Made by a program: the position numbers and the translations under genes. This document shows, piece after piece, positions 48,928 to 57,946 of a DNA stretch of 64,000 bases. How positions within the stretch are numbered: position 1 is the first letter of the stretch; the number at the start of each line of letters is the position of its first letter. Origin of the DNA: Pseudomonas sp. FP1742 (lineage in GTDB: Bacteria > Pseudomonadota > Gammaproteobacteria > Pseudomonadales > Pseudomonadaceae); NCBI RefSeq assembly GCF_030687145.1, contig NZ_CP117460.1, positions 6,138,001-6,202,000 of the forward strand. Reading direction: 5' to 3'. The notes under the pieces are model-generated. The model made no database searches. It was not told where the DNA came from and worked only from the letters and a program-made list of their open reading frames with translations.

Positions 48928-50784
48928 ATGTCCTTTGCTTCCCTCGGTCTCTCCGAGGCTTTAGTCCGCGCCATCGAGGCAGCGGGCTATACCGAGCCTA
49001 CTCCGGTGCAACAGCGGGCCATTCCCGCCGTGTTGCAAGGTCGCGACCTGATGGTTGCGGCTCAGACAGGTACTGGTAAAACCGGCGGCTTCGCCCTTCC
49101 GATTCTGGAGCGGTTGTTTCCCAACGGTCACCCGGACAAATCCCAGCGTCACGGTCCGCGCCAACCCCGCGTACTGGTCCTGACCCCAACCCGCGAACTT
49201 GCGGCCCAGGTACACGAAAGCTTCAAGGTCTATGCCCGTGACCTGAAATTCGTCAGCGCCTGCATCTTCGGTGGCGTCGGCATGAACCCGCAGGTTCAAG
49301 CCATGTCCCGTGGTGTCGACGTGCTGGTGGCCTGCCCCGGTCGCCTGCTCGACCTCGCCGGCCAGGGCAGTGTCGATTTGTCCCACGTGGAAATCCTCGT
49401 GCTGGACGAAGCCGACCGCATGCTCGACATGGGCTTTGTCCATGACGTGAAAAAGGTCCTCGCCCGCCTCCCGGCCAAACGGCAGAACCTGTTGTTCTCG
49501 GCGACCTTCTCCAAAGACATCACCGACCTCGCCGGCAAGCTGCTGCACAACCCGGAACGCATCGAAGTCACGCCGCCGAACACCACGGTCGAGCGCATCG
49601 AACAGCGCGTATTCCGTCTGCCGGCCAACCACAAGCGTTCGCTGCTGGCGCACCTGATCACCGCAGGCGCCTGGGAACAGGTGCTGGTATTCACCCGCAC
49701 CAAGCACGGCGCCAACCGCCTGGCCGAGTACCTGGACAAACACGGCCTCGCCGCCGTCGCGATCCACGGTAACAAGAGCCAGAACGCCCGCACCAAAGCC
49801 CTGGCCGACTTCAAGGCCGGTGAAGTGCGCATCCTGGTCGCCACCGACATCGCCGCGCGCGGCCTGGACATCGACCAGTTGCCTCACGTGGTCAACTTCG
49901 AACTGCCGAACGTCGACGAAGATTACGTGCACCGTATCGGTCGTACCGGCCGTGCCGGTCGTTCGGGCGAGGCGATCTCGCTGGTGGCTCCGGACGAAGA
50001 GAAGCTGCTCAAAAGCATCGAGCGCATGACCAAGCAGAAAATCGCCGATGGCGACCTGATGGGCTTCGATTCCAGCGCCGTGGAAGCCGAAAAACCGGAA
50101 GTCCGCGAGCGTCCGGATGTGCGTAACCCGCGCAACCCACGTGGCCCGCGCGGCGACGGCCCGAACGGCAGCGGTGGTGGTGGCGGTCGTAAAGACAAAG
50201 GCAAGGACAAGGGCGGCAAGGAAAAACCTGCCGCTGGCCGTGGCGAGCGCCCGGCCCGTGAACACAAGCCACGCGAAGGCACCCCGGCCCGCGAACAACA
50301 GCGCCCGGCCCCTCGCGCCGCCGCCGACCGTGCTCCGGACGAGTTCCTGGACGACGATATCGATAACTTCGGTAACCGCGTCGACTACGTGCCTCAAGCC
50401 AAACCGGCTCAGGGCCGTGGCCGCCGTCCGGGGGCTCCGGCACAAGGCGCAGGCGCTCCGCGCACGGGTCAGCCACAAGGTCGCCAGAACGGTCCGCGCA
50501 ACAGCAGCGGCGCTACCACCGGCACGCCGCCGGCCAAGCGCAGCGGCCCACGCAACGGCGCTCCACGTGATGGCCAGGCCCGTCGTGAAGAGTCCCGCAA
50601 CCGCCGCCCGGCCCGTGACGACCAGCCTCGTTCGGAACCGGCCGTGCAAAACCCGCGGGGCCCGGCACCGAAGATCATTCACAAGGAGTCGAAAAGCGAT
50701 CGCTTCCCGACACCTGAGCAACTGGATCAACTGCCAGGCCGTCCGCGCGGCGAAAAACCAGCGTTGCTGACCCGCAACCGCTGA
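48928..50784 (+). CDS. rhlE: DEAD-box RNA helicase RhlE with long basic C-terminal tail
   Basis: 618 aa. Helicase core in the first ~385 residues: Q motif [14 protein letters not shown], Walker [53 protein letters not shown] and [11 protein letters not shown]. The remaining ~230 residues are a disordered tail rich in Arg, Gly, Pro and Lys, as in Pseudomonas RhlE proteins, where such tails promote RNA binding and condensate formation. AGGATT precedes ATG 48928. Pseudomonas RhlE acts in cold growth and RNA decay; which paralogue this is cannot be settled here. Confidence 0.93.
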   Translation: MSFASLGLSEALVRAIEAAGYTEPTPVQQRAIPAVLQGRDLMVAAQTGTGKTGGFALPILERLFPNGHPDKSQRHGPRQPRVLVLTPTRELAAQVHESFKVYARDLKFVSACIFGGVGMNPQVQAMSRGVDVLVACPGRLLDLAGQGSVDLSHVEILVLDEADRMLDMGFVHDVKKVLARLPAKRQNLLFSATFSKDITDLAGKLLHNPERIEVTPPNTTVERIEQRVFRLPANHKRSLLAHLITAGAWEQVLVFTRTKHGANRLAEYLDKHGLAAVAIHGNKSQNARTKALADFKAGEVRILVATDIAARGLDIDQLPHVVNFELPNVDEDYVHRIGRTGRAGRSGEAISLVAPDEEKLLKSIERMTKQKIADGDLMGFDSSAVEAEKPEVRERPDVRNPRNPRGPRGDGPNGSGGGGGRKDKGKDKGGKEKPAAGRGERPAREHKPREGTPAREQQRPAPRAAADRAPDEFLDDDIDNFGNRVDYVPQAKPAQGRGRRPGAPAQGAGAPRTGQPQGRQNGPRNSSGATTGTPPAKRSGPRNGAPRDGQARREESRNRRPARDDQPRSEPAVQNPRGPAPKIIHKESKSDRFPTPEQLDQLPGRPRGEKPALLTRNR

Positions 50785-50800
50785 GTTAGCACCGTTATAA

Positions 50801-50832
50801 AAAATGCCCTGATCTTGCGATCGGGGCATTTT
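50801..50832 (+). terminator. Intrinsic terminator of rhlE
   Basis: AAAATGCCCTGATC-TTGC-GATCGGGGCATTTT, 17 bp after the rhlE stop, T-run present. Confidence 0.9.
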
Positions 50833-50874
50833 CATTTCAGCTGAGAACATCCCTGCAGATTTTCTCCGACCATA

Positions 50875-50910
50875 AAAAACGCCCGCGATCGTGAGATCGG
50901 GGGCGTTTTT
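50875..50910 (-). terminator. Intrinsic terminator of the cytochrome b-yceI operon
   Basis: On the minus strand AAAAACGCCC...GGGCGTTTTT stem with one internal mismatch, loop GTGA read as TCAC, and T-run, 17 bp after the yceI stop. Confidence 0.88.
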
Positions 50911-50926
50911 GTGTCAGGCGCGAAAT

Positions 50927-51520
50927 TTATTTCGCTTTGACACCTTCAAACGTCACGTACAGCTCGACCGCGTCGGACGCTGGGCCCAAGTCTTTCTGCT
51001 TGCCGAAATCCGAACGCTTGATGCTGGTGGTGCCTTCGAAGCCGGCACGGTAGCCGCCCCATGGATCCTTGCCTTCACCCAGGAACGTGGCCTTGACCAC
51101 GATTGGCTTGGTCACGCCCAGAAGGGTCAGGTTACCCGTCACGTCGGCCGTGTCTTTGCCTGCGGCGTTTTTACCGGTAGGTTTGACGCTGGTGGAGACG
51201 AACTTGGCGTCGGCGAATTTGCCCACGTTCAGGAAGTCACCGCTGGCGATGTGCTTGTCGCGTTCGGCGTGGTTGGTGAACACGCTGGCGGTGCGCACAT
51301 TGAACTCGATCTTGCTGTCTTCAGGCTTGGCAGCGTCGAAGCTGAACTTGCCGTCGATATCCTTGAAGGTACCGATGATGTAGCTGTAGCCCAGGTGGCT
51401 GATCTTGAAGTCAACGAAGGCGTGCTGACCTTCTTTGTCGACCACGTAATCGGCCGCCATCACGTTAGCCGACAGCAGAGCAGAACCGATTGCCAGAGCG
51501 GCGAGCGTCTTTTTCAACAT
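50927..51520 (-). CDS. yceI: YceI-family periplasmic protein (PasP homologue)
   Basis: 197 aa. Signal peptide [23 protein letters not shown], then a lipocalin-like YceI barrel ([35 protein letters not shown] through [15 protein letters not shown]) that in relatives binds a polyisoprenoid. The P. aeruginosa orthologue at this position (PA0423) has been described as the small secreted protease PasP. AAAGGA precedes ATG 51520. It follows the cytochrome b gene by 32 bp, the same pair as E. coli yceJ-yceI. Confidence 0.92.
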   Translation of the reverse strand: MLKKTLAALAIGSALLSANVMAADYVVDKEGQHAFVDFKISHLGYSYIIGTFKDIDGKFSFDAAKPEDSKIEFNVRTASVFTNHAERDKHIASGDFLNVGKFADAKFVSTSVKPTGKNAAGKDTADVTGNLTLLGVTKPIVVKATFLGEGKDPWGGYRAGFEGTTSIKRSDFGKQKDLGPASDAVELYVTFEGVKAK

Positions 51521-51552
51521 GCTTTCTATTCCTTTGGAGTCGAGGTTGAACA

Positions 51553-52104
51553 TCAGGCTTTGCGCCCCAGCATTCGCGCCAGGGTCGCATCACGATCGAT
51601 AAAATGGTGTTTCAATGCTGCCAACGCATGGAGACCGGAAAAAATTACCAGCACCCAGGCCAGGTACAAATGGATCACACCCGCGGTGTCTGCCTGGTCC
51701 GGTAGTCCGGAAACCAGTGCAGGAATTTCAAACAGGCCAAACACCGGAATCCCGACACCGTCTGCGGTGGAAATCAGGTAACCGGCAATCATCACAGCGA
51801 ACAGACTGAGATAAAGGAAGGAATGGCCGAATTTGGCGCCAAGGCGGGTCACGCGGCTATAGCTTGGCAGGAGCGGCGGCGGTGGGCTGATGAAGCGCCA
51901 CACTACCCGCAGCAACATCACGGCAAATAACACCAGACCAATACTCTTGTGCAGATCCGGCGCGTCTTTGCGCCAGGTGCTGTAGTAATCAAGACCGACC
52001 ATCCACAACCCCAACGCAAACAGGCCGAAGACGGTCAACGCCACACCCCAGTGCATGAAGATGCTGACCCAACCGTAGCGGGAAGAAGAGTTACGTAGCT
52101 GCAT
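51553..52104 (-). CDS. Cytochrome b561-type membrane protein (CybB/YceJ family)
   Basis: 183 aa with four membrane helices and the four haem-ligand histidines H18, H52, H145 and H159 of the b561 fold, as in E. coli CybB, a superoxide:quinone oxidoreductase. CAGGA precedes ATG 52104. First gene of an operon with yceI, matching yceJ-yceI. The reaction partner here is unproven. Confidence 0.87.
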   Translation of the reverse strand: MQLRNSSSRYGWVSIFMHWGVALTVFGLFALGLWMVGLDYYSTWRKDAPDLHKSIGLVLFAVMLLRVVWRFISPPPPLLPSYSRVTRLGAKFGHSFLYLSLFAVMIAGYLISTADGVGIPVFGLFEIPALVSGLPDQADTAGVIHLYLAWVLVIFSGLHALAALKHHFIDRDATLARMLGRKA

Positions 52105-52275
52105 TGCCCAAATCCTGTAAGAACTGCGCCCAAGACTATCGAGTTATCTATCGATTTAAAGCGGAAAATTTCGCTCTGAAATATCGAGAAATACGATCAA
52201 GACCTTGGGGGCGAGAGGTTAAGAGAGTGTTAACCGAATAAAAAAACCTGCAGTTGCCGCCCCCTTCGTCGCTTT

Positions 52276-52317
52276 CAAGTGCCTTTGCCACTTGTCAGAA
52301 CTGTCATATCTGACAGT
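52276..52317. promoter_or_regulatory. Cluster of inverted repeats upstream of the YVTN gene
   Basis: CAAGTG (52276-52281) with CACTTG (52289-52294); then ACTGTCA (52300-52306) with TGACAGT (52311-52317), and the overlapping TGTCAGA (52293-52299) with TCTGACA (52309-52315). About 70-110 bp before the start codon, likely operator sites. The rest of the 52105-52388 gap shows nothing I can name. Confidence 0.5.
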
Positions 52318-52388
52318 AGCCAACATTGCAGGTCATTGATGGACTTGAACCCGGATCTTATTCCGAGCGTCTGAACAGGAGTTCTACC

Positions 52389-53336
52389 ATGAGTCACAAT
52401 TCGAGCTCATCCCCCGTGATAATGCACAACCAGTCCAATTCGATAGCCGTAGGGGAAGGGCCACGAGGGATAGCCATCAGCGATGATGGATCACGGGTTT
52501 TTGTTTGCAATTACATCTCGGGCACTGTGTCAGTGATCAACACCCGGAACAAAAAGGTCATTCGCACCATTGCAGTCGAACAATACCCCCAGAACATCAT
52601 CCTTACCCATAGGGGGAAAAGGGCTTACGTGACCAACTACGGTTCCGGTTCGGTTTCGGTTATCGATACCACGACATACGCGGTGGGTAACATCACAGTA
52701 GGAAAACACCCTTGGGGGGTCGTCGCGAGCCGAGACGGGAAGCATGTTTACGTCACCGTTCGACAGGATAAAGAGTGGTTGGCAATTATTGACACCCGCA
52801 CTTATGCGGTGAGCAGAGTGCGAGGCCTACCCTCGCCCTCCATCAGCGCGGACATCAGCCAGGACGATTCGCGCCTGTATATTTCCAGCACCAACGTCCC
52901 CGCCGGCCCTTATCAGGACGCGCTCACGATCATCAGCAGCAAGACTTTCGAAATCGTCAACATCATCAAAACCGAACAATATCCGTCGACGGTTACCGTC
53001 AGTCCCGACGGCAGGAAGGTATATATCGTGTGTCTGGACGCTCGAAAACTGACGGTACTGGACACTGTGTCATCGATCACCCGGCATTTCGACTTTGTGA
53101 CTTGCGAAGGGAAAATAGTATTCGGCGAAAAGAACGCTTATGCCGTCGATCAAAGCGGAAAAGAGGTCGTGGAAATTAATACCAGCACCTATGAGATTGT
53201 TGGCAGAGTTCCCATCCCTCGCGCTGTCGAACCGTATGACATGGTTCTTGATCAGCACAACCGGGCCTATATCAGCGACTACCAAAGCGACGAAGTCCAT
53301 ATTGTCGATCTACCTGAGTGCCAAAAATACATATAA
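52389..53336 (+). CDS. YVTN-type beta-propeller repeat protein
   Basis: 315 aa made almost wholly of ~40-residue propeller blades of the YVTN family (GPRGIAISDDGSRVFVCNYISGTVSVINT; KRAYVTNYGSGSVSVIDT; HPWGVVASRDGKHVYVTV; YPSTVTVSPDGRKVYIVC; NRAYISDYQSDEVHIVDL), about seven blades. No signal peptide, so it appears cytoplasmic, which is uncommon in this family. AGGAG precedes ATG 52389. Codon use is more AT-rich than its neighbours, and it sits alone between two conserved blocks, suggesting acquisition. Ligand or function unknown. Confidence 0.85.
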   Translation: MSHNSSSSPVIMHNQSNSIAVGEGPRGIAISDDGSRVFVCNYISGTVSVINTRNKKVIRTIAVEQYPQNIILTHRGKRAYVTNYGSGSVSVIDTTTYAVGNITVGKHPWGVVASRDGKHVYVTVRQDKEWLAIIDTRTYAVSRVRGLPSPSISADISQDDSRLYISSTNVPAGPYQDALTIISSKTFEIVNIIKTEQYPSTVTVSPDGRKVYIVCLDARKLTVLDTVSSITRHFDFVTCEGKIVFGEKNAYAVDQSGKEVVEINTSTYEIVGRVPIPRAVEPYDMVLDQHNRAYISDYQSDEVHIVDLPECQKYI

Positions 53337-53369
53337 AAAAAGCGCGGCATCCGTGCCGCGCTTTTTTTT
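53335..53369. terminator. Bidirectional terminator
   Basis: AGCGCGGCA-TCCG-TGCCGCGCT stem flanked by A-run and T-run, shared by the convergent YVTN and amine-oxidase genes. Confidence 0.92.
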
Positions 53370-53380
53370 GATCCCAAGAC

Positions 53381-55249
53381 TTACTGCGTCTTGGTTTCAG
53401 TCGCTGCCGTAGTCGTTGCAGCGGGGCTGGCCGCTGGCTTCTTCACCGGCTCAGCCTTTTTCGCCGGCGCCTTGGCCGGAGCCTTTTTGGCCTCGGTTTT
53501 GGCGGCAGGCTTTTTCACTGGCGCCTTGGCCGGTGCTTTCTTGGCAGGCTCGGCCTGCACTGGCACCACGGGCTTCGGTGCCTCAACCGGTGCAGGTGCC
53601 GGGGCTGGCGCAGCGACTGGAGCAGGTGCTGGGGCAACAGGAGCCGCGGGGTCTGGCGCCTTGGCCGGAGCCTTGTCGGAACCGCCACCGAACATCCGCG
53701 AGAAGAAGCCAGGTTTGGTCTCTTCAGCTTTCGCTTCAACCTTGGCCGGTTCTGCTTTATCGGCCGCTTTATCGGACGAACCACCGAACATGTTGCTGAA
53801 GAAGTTGCCTTTCTTCGCCACGACCGCGCCTGCTGCCGCAGCGGTTGCCGCCGGCACAACCTTCACAGGTTCAAACGACTTGCCCGCCGCCAGGTCTTCC
53901 AGCTGACTGGCTGCACGCTGACCGGTGCGCAAGGCGCCTTCCAAAGTGCCCGGGTACAAGGTGTCGGTATGCTCGCCGGCAAAGGCTACCCGTTGCAGCG
54001 GACGCTCCCACAGGCGCCAGTATTTGCTGATCTGGCCCGGACCGAAGGCCAGGTAAGCGCCACCCATCGACGGGTCGGTGCTGTAACGGCGGATTTCATA
54101 ACCGGTGAACGAACCGCGTGCCTGTGGATAAAAGGCATGCAGACGAATCAGCACCTGATCGGCCATCTGCTTGTCGCCGAAGGCTTGCATCACCCGCGCG
54201 TTGTCGCCGGAGATATTGATGACCACGTTGGCGCCGCCCTTCAAGGCCGGCTCGATCCACAACATGCCCAGACCGGCGTTGCTGTAGATCTCGCCAGACA
54301 TGCGCGCCTTGCTTTCCCAAACCGGCGCCTTGAACTTCAGCATGATCTGGTCACGCCAGCCGTAGTTGGTGCCCTTGATGGCACCCATGTGCTGGGCGTC
54401 CAGCGCGGGAGTCATCTGGATCTTGCTCAGTGCGCGCAATGGCACGGCCAGCACGACGTAGTCCGCCTGATAGCCAACACTGCCGACCTTGACAGTCACG
54501 CCGTCCTTGTCCTGGGTAATGGACGAAACCGGGGAACCGGTCTTGATGGTTTTCAGTTGTTTAACGATGGCCTGGGCCAGCACCGGGCTGCCGCCGGGCA
54601 GGCGCGAGGCCCGCAGGTCACGGTCGGCAACGCCACGGTAGACGCGGCTCTGTTGAGCGAAGTACAGCAACGACAGGCGTGAAGGTTCGTCGTAACGGGT
54701 ACGAATCTCCTGATTCACCAACTGACGCGCAGTGGCCGGCAGGTTCAGGCGATCGAGCCAGTTGGCCACGTTGATCTGGTCCAGGGCGAACAGCGTGCTG
54801 TTGGCTGCCGGGTTCTGCGGGTCTTCGATCGAACGCGCCAGGTCATCCAGGGTTTTTTCGTAGCGTTTCAGCGCGTCGCTGGTGGCCGGCTGTTTAGTCG
54901 CCAGATCGGCGGCGCTGAAGTATTCACCGTCGATCAGGTAACCCGGTGTCCGCACGAACTCAGGGGCTGGCGTGGTGCTCAGCTTGAACGTCGAGATGTA
55001 CTTGTTCAACACCGGTTGGGTCTTGTCGTTGCCGATCCACTCACTGGTGGCCATGCCGGAACGACCGCCCAGGGTCGGTTTGGCTTCCAGCAGGGTGACC
55101 TGCCAGCCTTTGTTCTGCAGTTCGTACGCCGCGGTGAGGCCCGAAAGCCCGCCGCCGACCACGATCGCCGTTTTATCCTTGGCCAGCGCCGAAACGCTGA
55201 ACAGCCCCAACATCACCAGCGCACAGGCGCGCAGCCAACCAGCAGACAT
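53381..55249 (-). CDS. FAD-dependent amine oxidase-type protein with repeat-bearing Ala/Pro/Lys tail
   Basis: 622 aa. Signal peptide (MSAGWLRACALVMLGLFSVSALA), then a flavin amine-oxidase domain (~25-455): FAD motif IVVGGGLSGLTAAYELQNKGW, LEAKPTLGGRSG, and C-terminal FAGEHTDTLYPGTLEGALRTGQRAA. The last ~165 residues are low-complexity, and contain two copies of a motif, FFSNMFGGSSDKA and FFSRMFGGGSDKA, about 35 residues apart, followed by Pro/Ala and Lys/Ala stretches. The domain order matches the PA0421 position in P. aeruginosa; the tail is unusual. Substrate unknown. Divergent from bioA. Confidence 0.85.
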   Translation of the reverse strand: MSAGWLRACALVMLGLFSVSALAKDKTAIVVGGGLSGLTAAYELQNKGWQVTLLEAKPTLGGRSGMATSEWIGNDKTQPVLNKYISTFKLSTTPAPEFVRTPGYLIDGEYFSAADLATKQPATSDALKRYEKTLDDLARSIEDPQNPAANSTLFALDQINVANWLDRLNLPATARQLVNQEIRTRYDEPSRLSLLYFAQQSRVYRGVADRDLRASRLPGGSPVLAQAIVKQLKTIKTGSPVSSITQDKDGVTVKVGSVGYQADYVVLAVPLRALSKIQMTPALDAQHMGAIKGTNYGWRDQIMLKFKAPVWESKARMSGEIYSNAGLGMLWIEPALKGGANVVINISGDNARVMQAFGDKQMADQVLIRLHAFYPQARGSFTGYEIRRYSTDPSMGGAYLAFGPGQISKYWRLWERPLQRVAFAGEHTDTLYPGTLEGALRTGQRAASQLEDLAAGKSFEPVKVVPAATAAAAGAVVAKKGNFFSNMFGGSSDKAADKAEPAKVEAKAEETKPGFFSRMFGGGSDKAPAKAPDPAAPVAPAPAPVAAPAPAPAPVEAPKPVVPVQAEPAKKAPAKAPVKKPAAKTEAKKAPAKAPAKKAEPVKKPAASPAATTTAATETKTQ

Positions 55250-55472
55250 TCAGCGAACTCCGGAAATACACGAGGAAATAGCGGTTTTTACGAGTCAGAC
55301 GACTCAAAGAGCCGCGAAGAATACGTCAGCCATCAAAACGCCGCCAGCGACGTCTATCGTCCTATACAAAGTAGCTCAATCGACACAATGGGTTGTCCCA
55401 GTGACGCGCATTGCATAGGCTTGCGCGATTGTTTACCCGCCTACGTCACGGGTAGCCTCGAGGAGACAGAAA

Positions 55473-56879
55473 ATGGGCCTGAATAAACAGTGGATGGAAC
55501 GCGATCTCGCCGTGTTGTGGCATCCCTGCACCCAGATGAAAGACCACGAACAGCTGCCGCTGATCCCGATCAAGCGCGGTGAAGGCGTGTGGCTGGAAGA
55601 CTTCGAAGGCAAACGCTACCTCGACGCCGTCAGCTCCTGGTGGGTCAATGTGTTCGGCCACGCCAACCCGCGGATCAACCAGCGCATCAAGGATCAGGTC
55701 GATCAGCTGGAACACGTGATCCTCGCCGGTTTCAGCCATCAGCCGGTGATCGAGCTGTCCGAGCGACTGGTGAAGATGACGCCCGAGGGCCTGACCCGAT
55801 GCTTCTATGCCGATAACGGTTCGTCGTGCATCGAAGTCGCGCTGAAAATGAGCTTTCACTACTGGCTCAACCGCGGCCAGCCGAACAAGAAGCGCTTCGT
55901 CACCCTCACCAACGGCTACCACGGCGAAACCATGGCAGCGATGGCGGTGGGCGACGTGCCGCTGTTTACCGAAACCTACAAAGCCCTGCTGATGGACACC
56001 ATCAAGGTGCCGAGCCCCGATTGCTACCTGCGCCCCGAGGGCATGAGCTGGGAAGAACACTCGCGCAACATGTTCGCCGCCATGGAGCAGACCCTGGCCG
56101 ACCACCACGACACCGTGGCAGCCGTGATTCTGGAACCGCTGATTCAGGGCGCCGGCGGCATGCGCATGTATCACCCGGTGTACCTCAAGCTGCTGCGCGA
56201 CGCCTGTGATCGTTATGGCGTGCACCTGATCCACGATGAGATCGCCGTCGGCTTCGGTCGTACCGGCACGATGTTCGCCTGCGAACAGGCCGGCATCCGC
56301 CCGGACTTCCTCTGCCTGTCCAAGGCCCTGACCGGTGGTTACCTGCCGTTGGCGGCCTGCCTGACCACCGATGAGGTGTATAGCGCGTTCTACGACGACT
56401 ACCCGACCCTGCGCGCCTTCCTGCATTCCCACAGCTACACCGGCAATCCGCTGGCCTGCGCGGCGGCCTTGGCGACGCTGGATATCTTCGAAGAAGACAA
56501 CGTCATCGAGAACAACAAGGCCCTGGCTCAGCGCATGGCCTCTTCCACCGCGCACCTGGTCGATCACCCGAACGTTGCCGAAGTGCGCCAGACCGGCATG
56601 GTGCTGGCGATCGAGATGGTCAAGGACAAGGCCAGCAAGACTGCTTACCCGTGGCAGGAACGTCGTGGTTTGACGGTGTTCCAGCATGCCCTGCAACGAG
56701 GTGCTTTACTGAGGCCATTGGGCAGCGTGGTGTATTTCCTGCCGCCTTACGTGATTACCCCGGAGCAGATCGATTTTCTGGCCGAAGTGGCCAGCGAAGG
56801 CATCGACATCGCCACCCGTGACAGCGTCAGCGTGGCGGTACCGAAGGACTTTCATCCGGGCTATCGCGATCCGGGTTGA
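55473..56879 (+). CDS. bioA: Adenosylmethionine-8-amino-7-oxononanoate aminotransferase
   Basis: 468 aa PLP enzyme of biotin synthesis converting KAPA to DAPA with SAM as amino donor. Seen: WHPCTQMKDHE substrate region, SSWWVNVFGHANP, GSSCIEVALKMSFHYW, HDEIAVGFGRTG with the PLP Asp, and the Schiff-base Lys in LSKALTGGYLPLAA. AGGAGA precedes ATG 55473. It is separate from the bioBFHCD cluster, which is not in the window, as in P. aeruginosa (PA0420). No BirA-type operator is visible upstream. rsmE follows. Confidence 0.95.
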   Translation: MGLNKQWMERDLAVLWHPCTQMKDHEQLPLIPIKRGEGVWLEDFEGKRYLDAVSSWWVNVFGHANPRINQRIKDQVDQLEHVILAGFSHQPVIELSERLVKMTPEGLTRCFYADNGSSCIEVALKMSFHYWLNRGQPNKKRFVTLTNGYHGETMAAMAVGDVPLFTETYKALLMDTIKVPSPDCYLRPEGMSWEEHSRNMFAAMEQTLADHHDTVAAVILEPLIQGAGGMRMYHPVYLKLLRDACDRYGVHLIHDEIAVGFGRTGTMFACEQAGIRPDFLCLSKALTGGYLPLAACLTTDEVYSAFYDDYPTLRAFLHSHSYTGNPLACAAALATLDIFEEDNVIENNKALAQRMASSTAHLVDHPNVAEVRQTGMVLAIEMVKDKASKTAYPWQERRGLTVFQHALQRGALLRPLGSVVYFLPPYVITPEQIDFLAEVASEGIDIATRDSVSVAVPKDFHPGYRDPG

Positions 56880-56915
56880 AGCCTTGCCCAGATCCCTGTG
56901 TGAAAGAGCTTAACT

Positions 56916-57046
56916 GTGGCGAGGGGGCTTGCCCCCGTTCGGCTGCGAAGCAGTCGTAAATCCGGTTGATACGTTTTCACTGGAATAGCGCAGTTGCAGG
57001 TTTTGGGGTCGCTTCGCGGCCCAACGGGGGCAAGCCCCCTCGCCAC
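56916..57046. repeat. Inverted repeat pair, non-REP family
   Basis: Perfect 24-bp inverse arms (56916-56939 beginning GTGGCGAGGGGGC, and 57023-57046 ending CCCCCTCGCCAC) around an ~80-bp centre that itself has inverted segments. Distinct from the REP family; lies in the bioA-rsmE gap. Confidence 0.8.
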
Positions 57047-57089
57047 AAAAGCGACTCGATCCAAATTTCTGATTCAGTAGAGACCCAAG

Positions 57090-57809
57090 ATGAGACTGTC
57101 CCGCTTCTTTATCGACGCCCCTTTGAGCACCGGCGAACACGAGTTGCCCGAAGCCCAGGCGCATTACATCGGCCGTGTGCTGCGCATGGCCGAGGGTGAT
57201 GCGGTGCAATTGTTCGACGGCTCGGGCCATGAGTTTCGCGGCACGCTGGTGGAAGTCGGCAAGAAGCGCGTGGTGGTGCAAATCGACGAAAGCTTCACCG
57301 GTCAGGTCGAGTCGTCGCTGGCGGTCCATCTCGGCCAGGGCTTGTCCCGTGGCGAGCGGATGGACTGGGCGATTCAGAAAGCCACCGAACTGGGCGTCAC
57401 TGAAATCACCCCGATTTTCACCGACCGCTGCGAAGTCCGCCTCAAGGACGAGCGCGCCGACAAACGCCTGATGCACTGGCGTCAGGTGGCGATCAGCGCT
57501 TGCGAGCAGTGCGGGCGTTCACGGGTGCCGGTGATTCATCCGCCGCTGCTGTTGGCCGACTGGTTGAAGCAGACGGCGGCCGAATTGAAACTGGTGCTGC
57601 ATCCAGTGGCCGAGCCGTTGGTGAGTCACGCCAAACCTGCAAGCCTGGCGTTCCTGATCGGCCCGGAAGGCGGCTTGTCCGACGTTGAAGTCGAGCAGGC
57701 CAAGGCTGGCGGTTTCCACGCCGCCCGCCTCGGCCCGCGCGTGCTGCGCACCGAAACCGCGCCGGTGGTGGCGTTGGCAGTGGCCCAGCAGTTGTGGGGT
57801 GACTTCTAG
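57090..57809 (+). CDS. rsmE: 16S rRNA (uracil-1498-N3)-methyltransferase RsmE
   Basis: 239 aa SPOUT methyltransferase that modifies U1498 of 16S rRNA with SAM. N-terminal PUA-like segment (MRLSRFFIDAPLS...HYIGRVLRMAEGD) and C-terminal knotted domain with FLIGPEGGLSDVE and LGPRVLRTETAPVVAL are diagnostic. Downstream of bioA as in P. aeruginosa, with a repeat between. Followed by REPIN 16. Confidence 0.95.
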   Translation: MRLSRFFIDAPLSTGEHELPEAQAHYIGRVLRMAEGDAVQLFDGSGHEFRGTLVEVGKKRVVVQIDESFTGQVESSLAVHLGQGLSRGERMDWAIQKATELGVTEITPIFTDRCEVRLKDERADKRLMHWRQVAISACEQCGRSRVPVIHPPLLLADWLKQTAAELKLVLHPVAEPLVSHAKPASLAFLIGPEGGLSDVEVEQAKAGGFHAARLGPRVLRTETAPVVALAVAQQLWGDF

Positions 57810-57815
57810 GGCCTC

Positions 57816-57908
57816 TTCGCGAGCAAGCCCGCTCCCACATTTGATCTCGGGTGTTCACAGATTCTGTGTTGGCCGCAGATCTAAGGTGGGAGCGGGCTTG
57901 CTCGCGAA
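57816..57908. repeat. REPIN 16 (tail-first REP pair, 47-nt spacer)
   Basis: Inverted REP arms at 57816-57838 and 57886-57908 between convergent rsmE and dguC. Confidence 0.9.
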
Positions 57909-57946
57909 GGCCGGCGACGCGGTCTACAACACATAAAAAACAAAAA

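Noticed and set aside
55250..55472. BirA operator upstream of bioA
   Set aside because: One TTGTTTACC-like half-site is present but no inverted partner at the expected distance.
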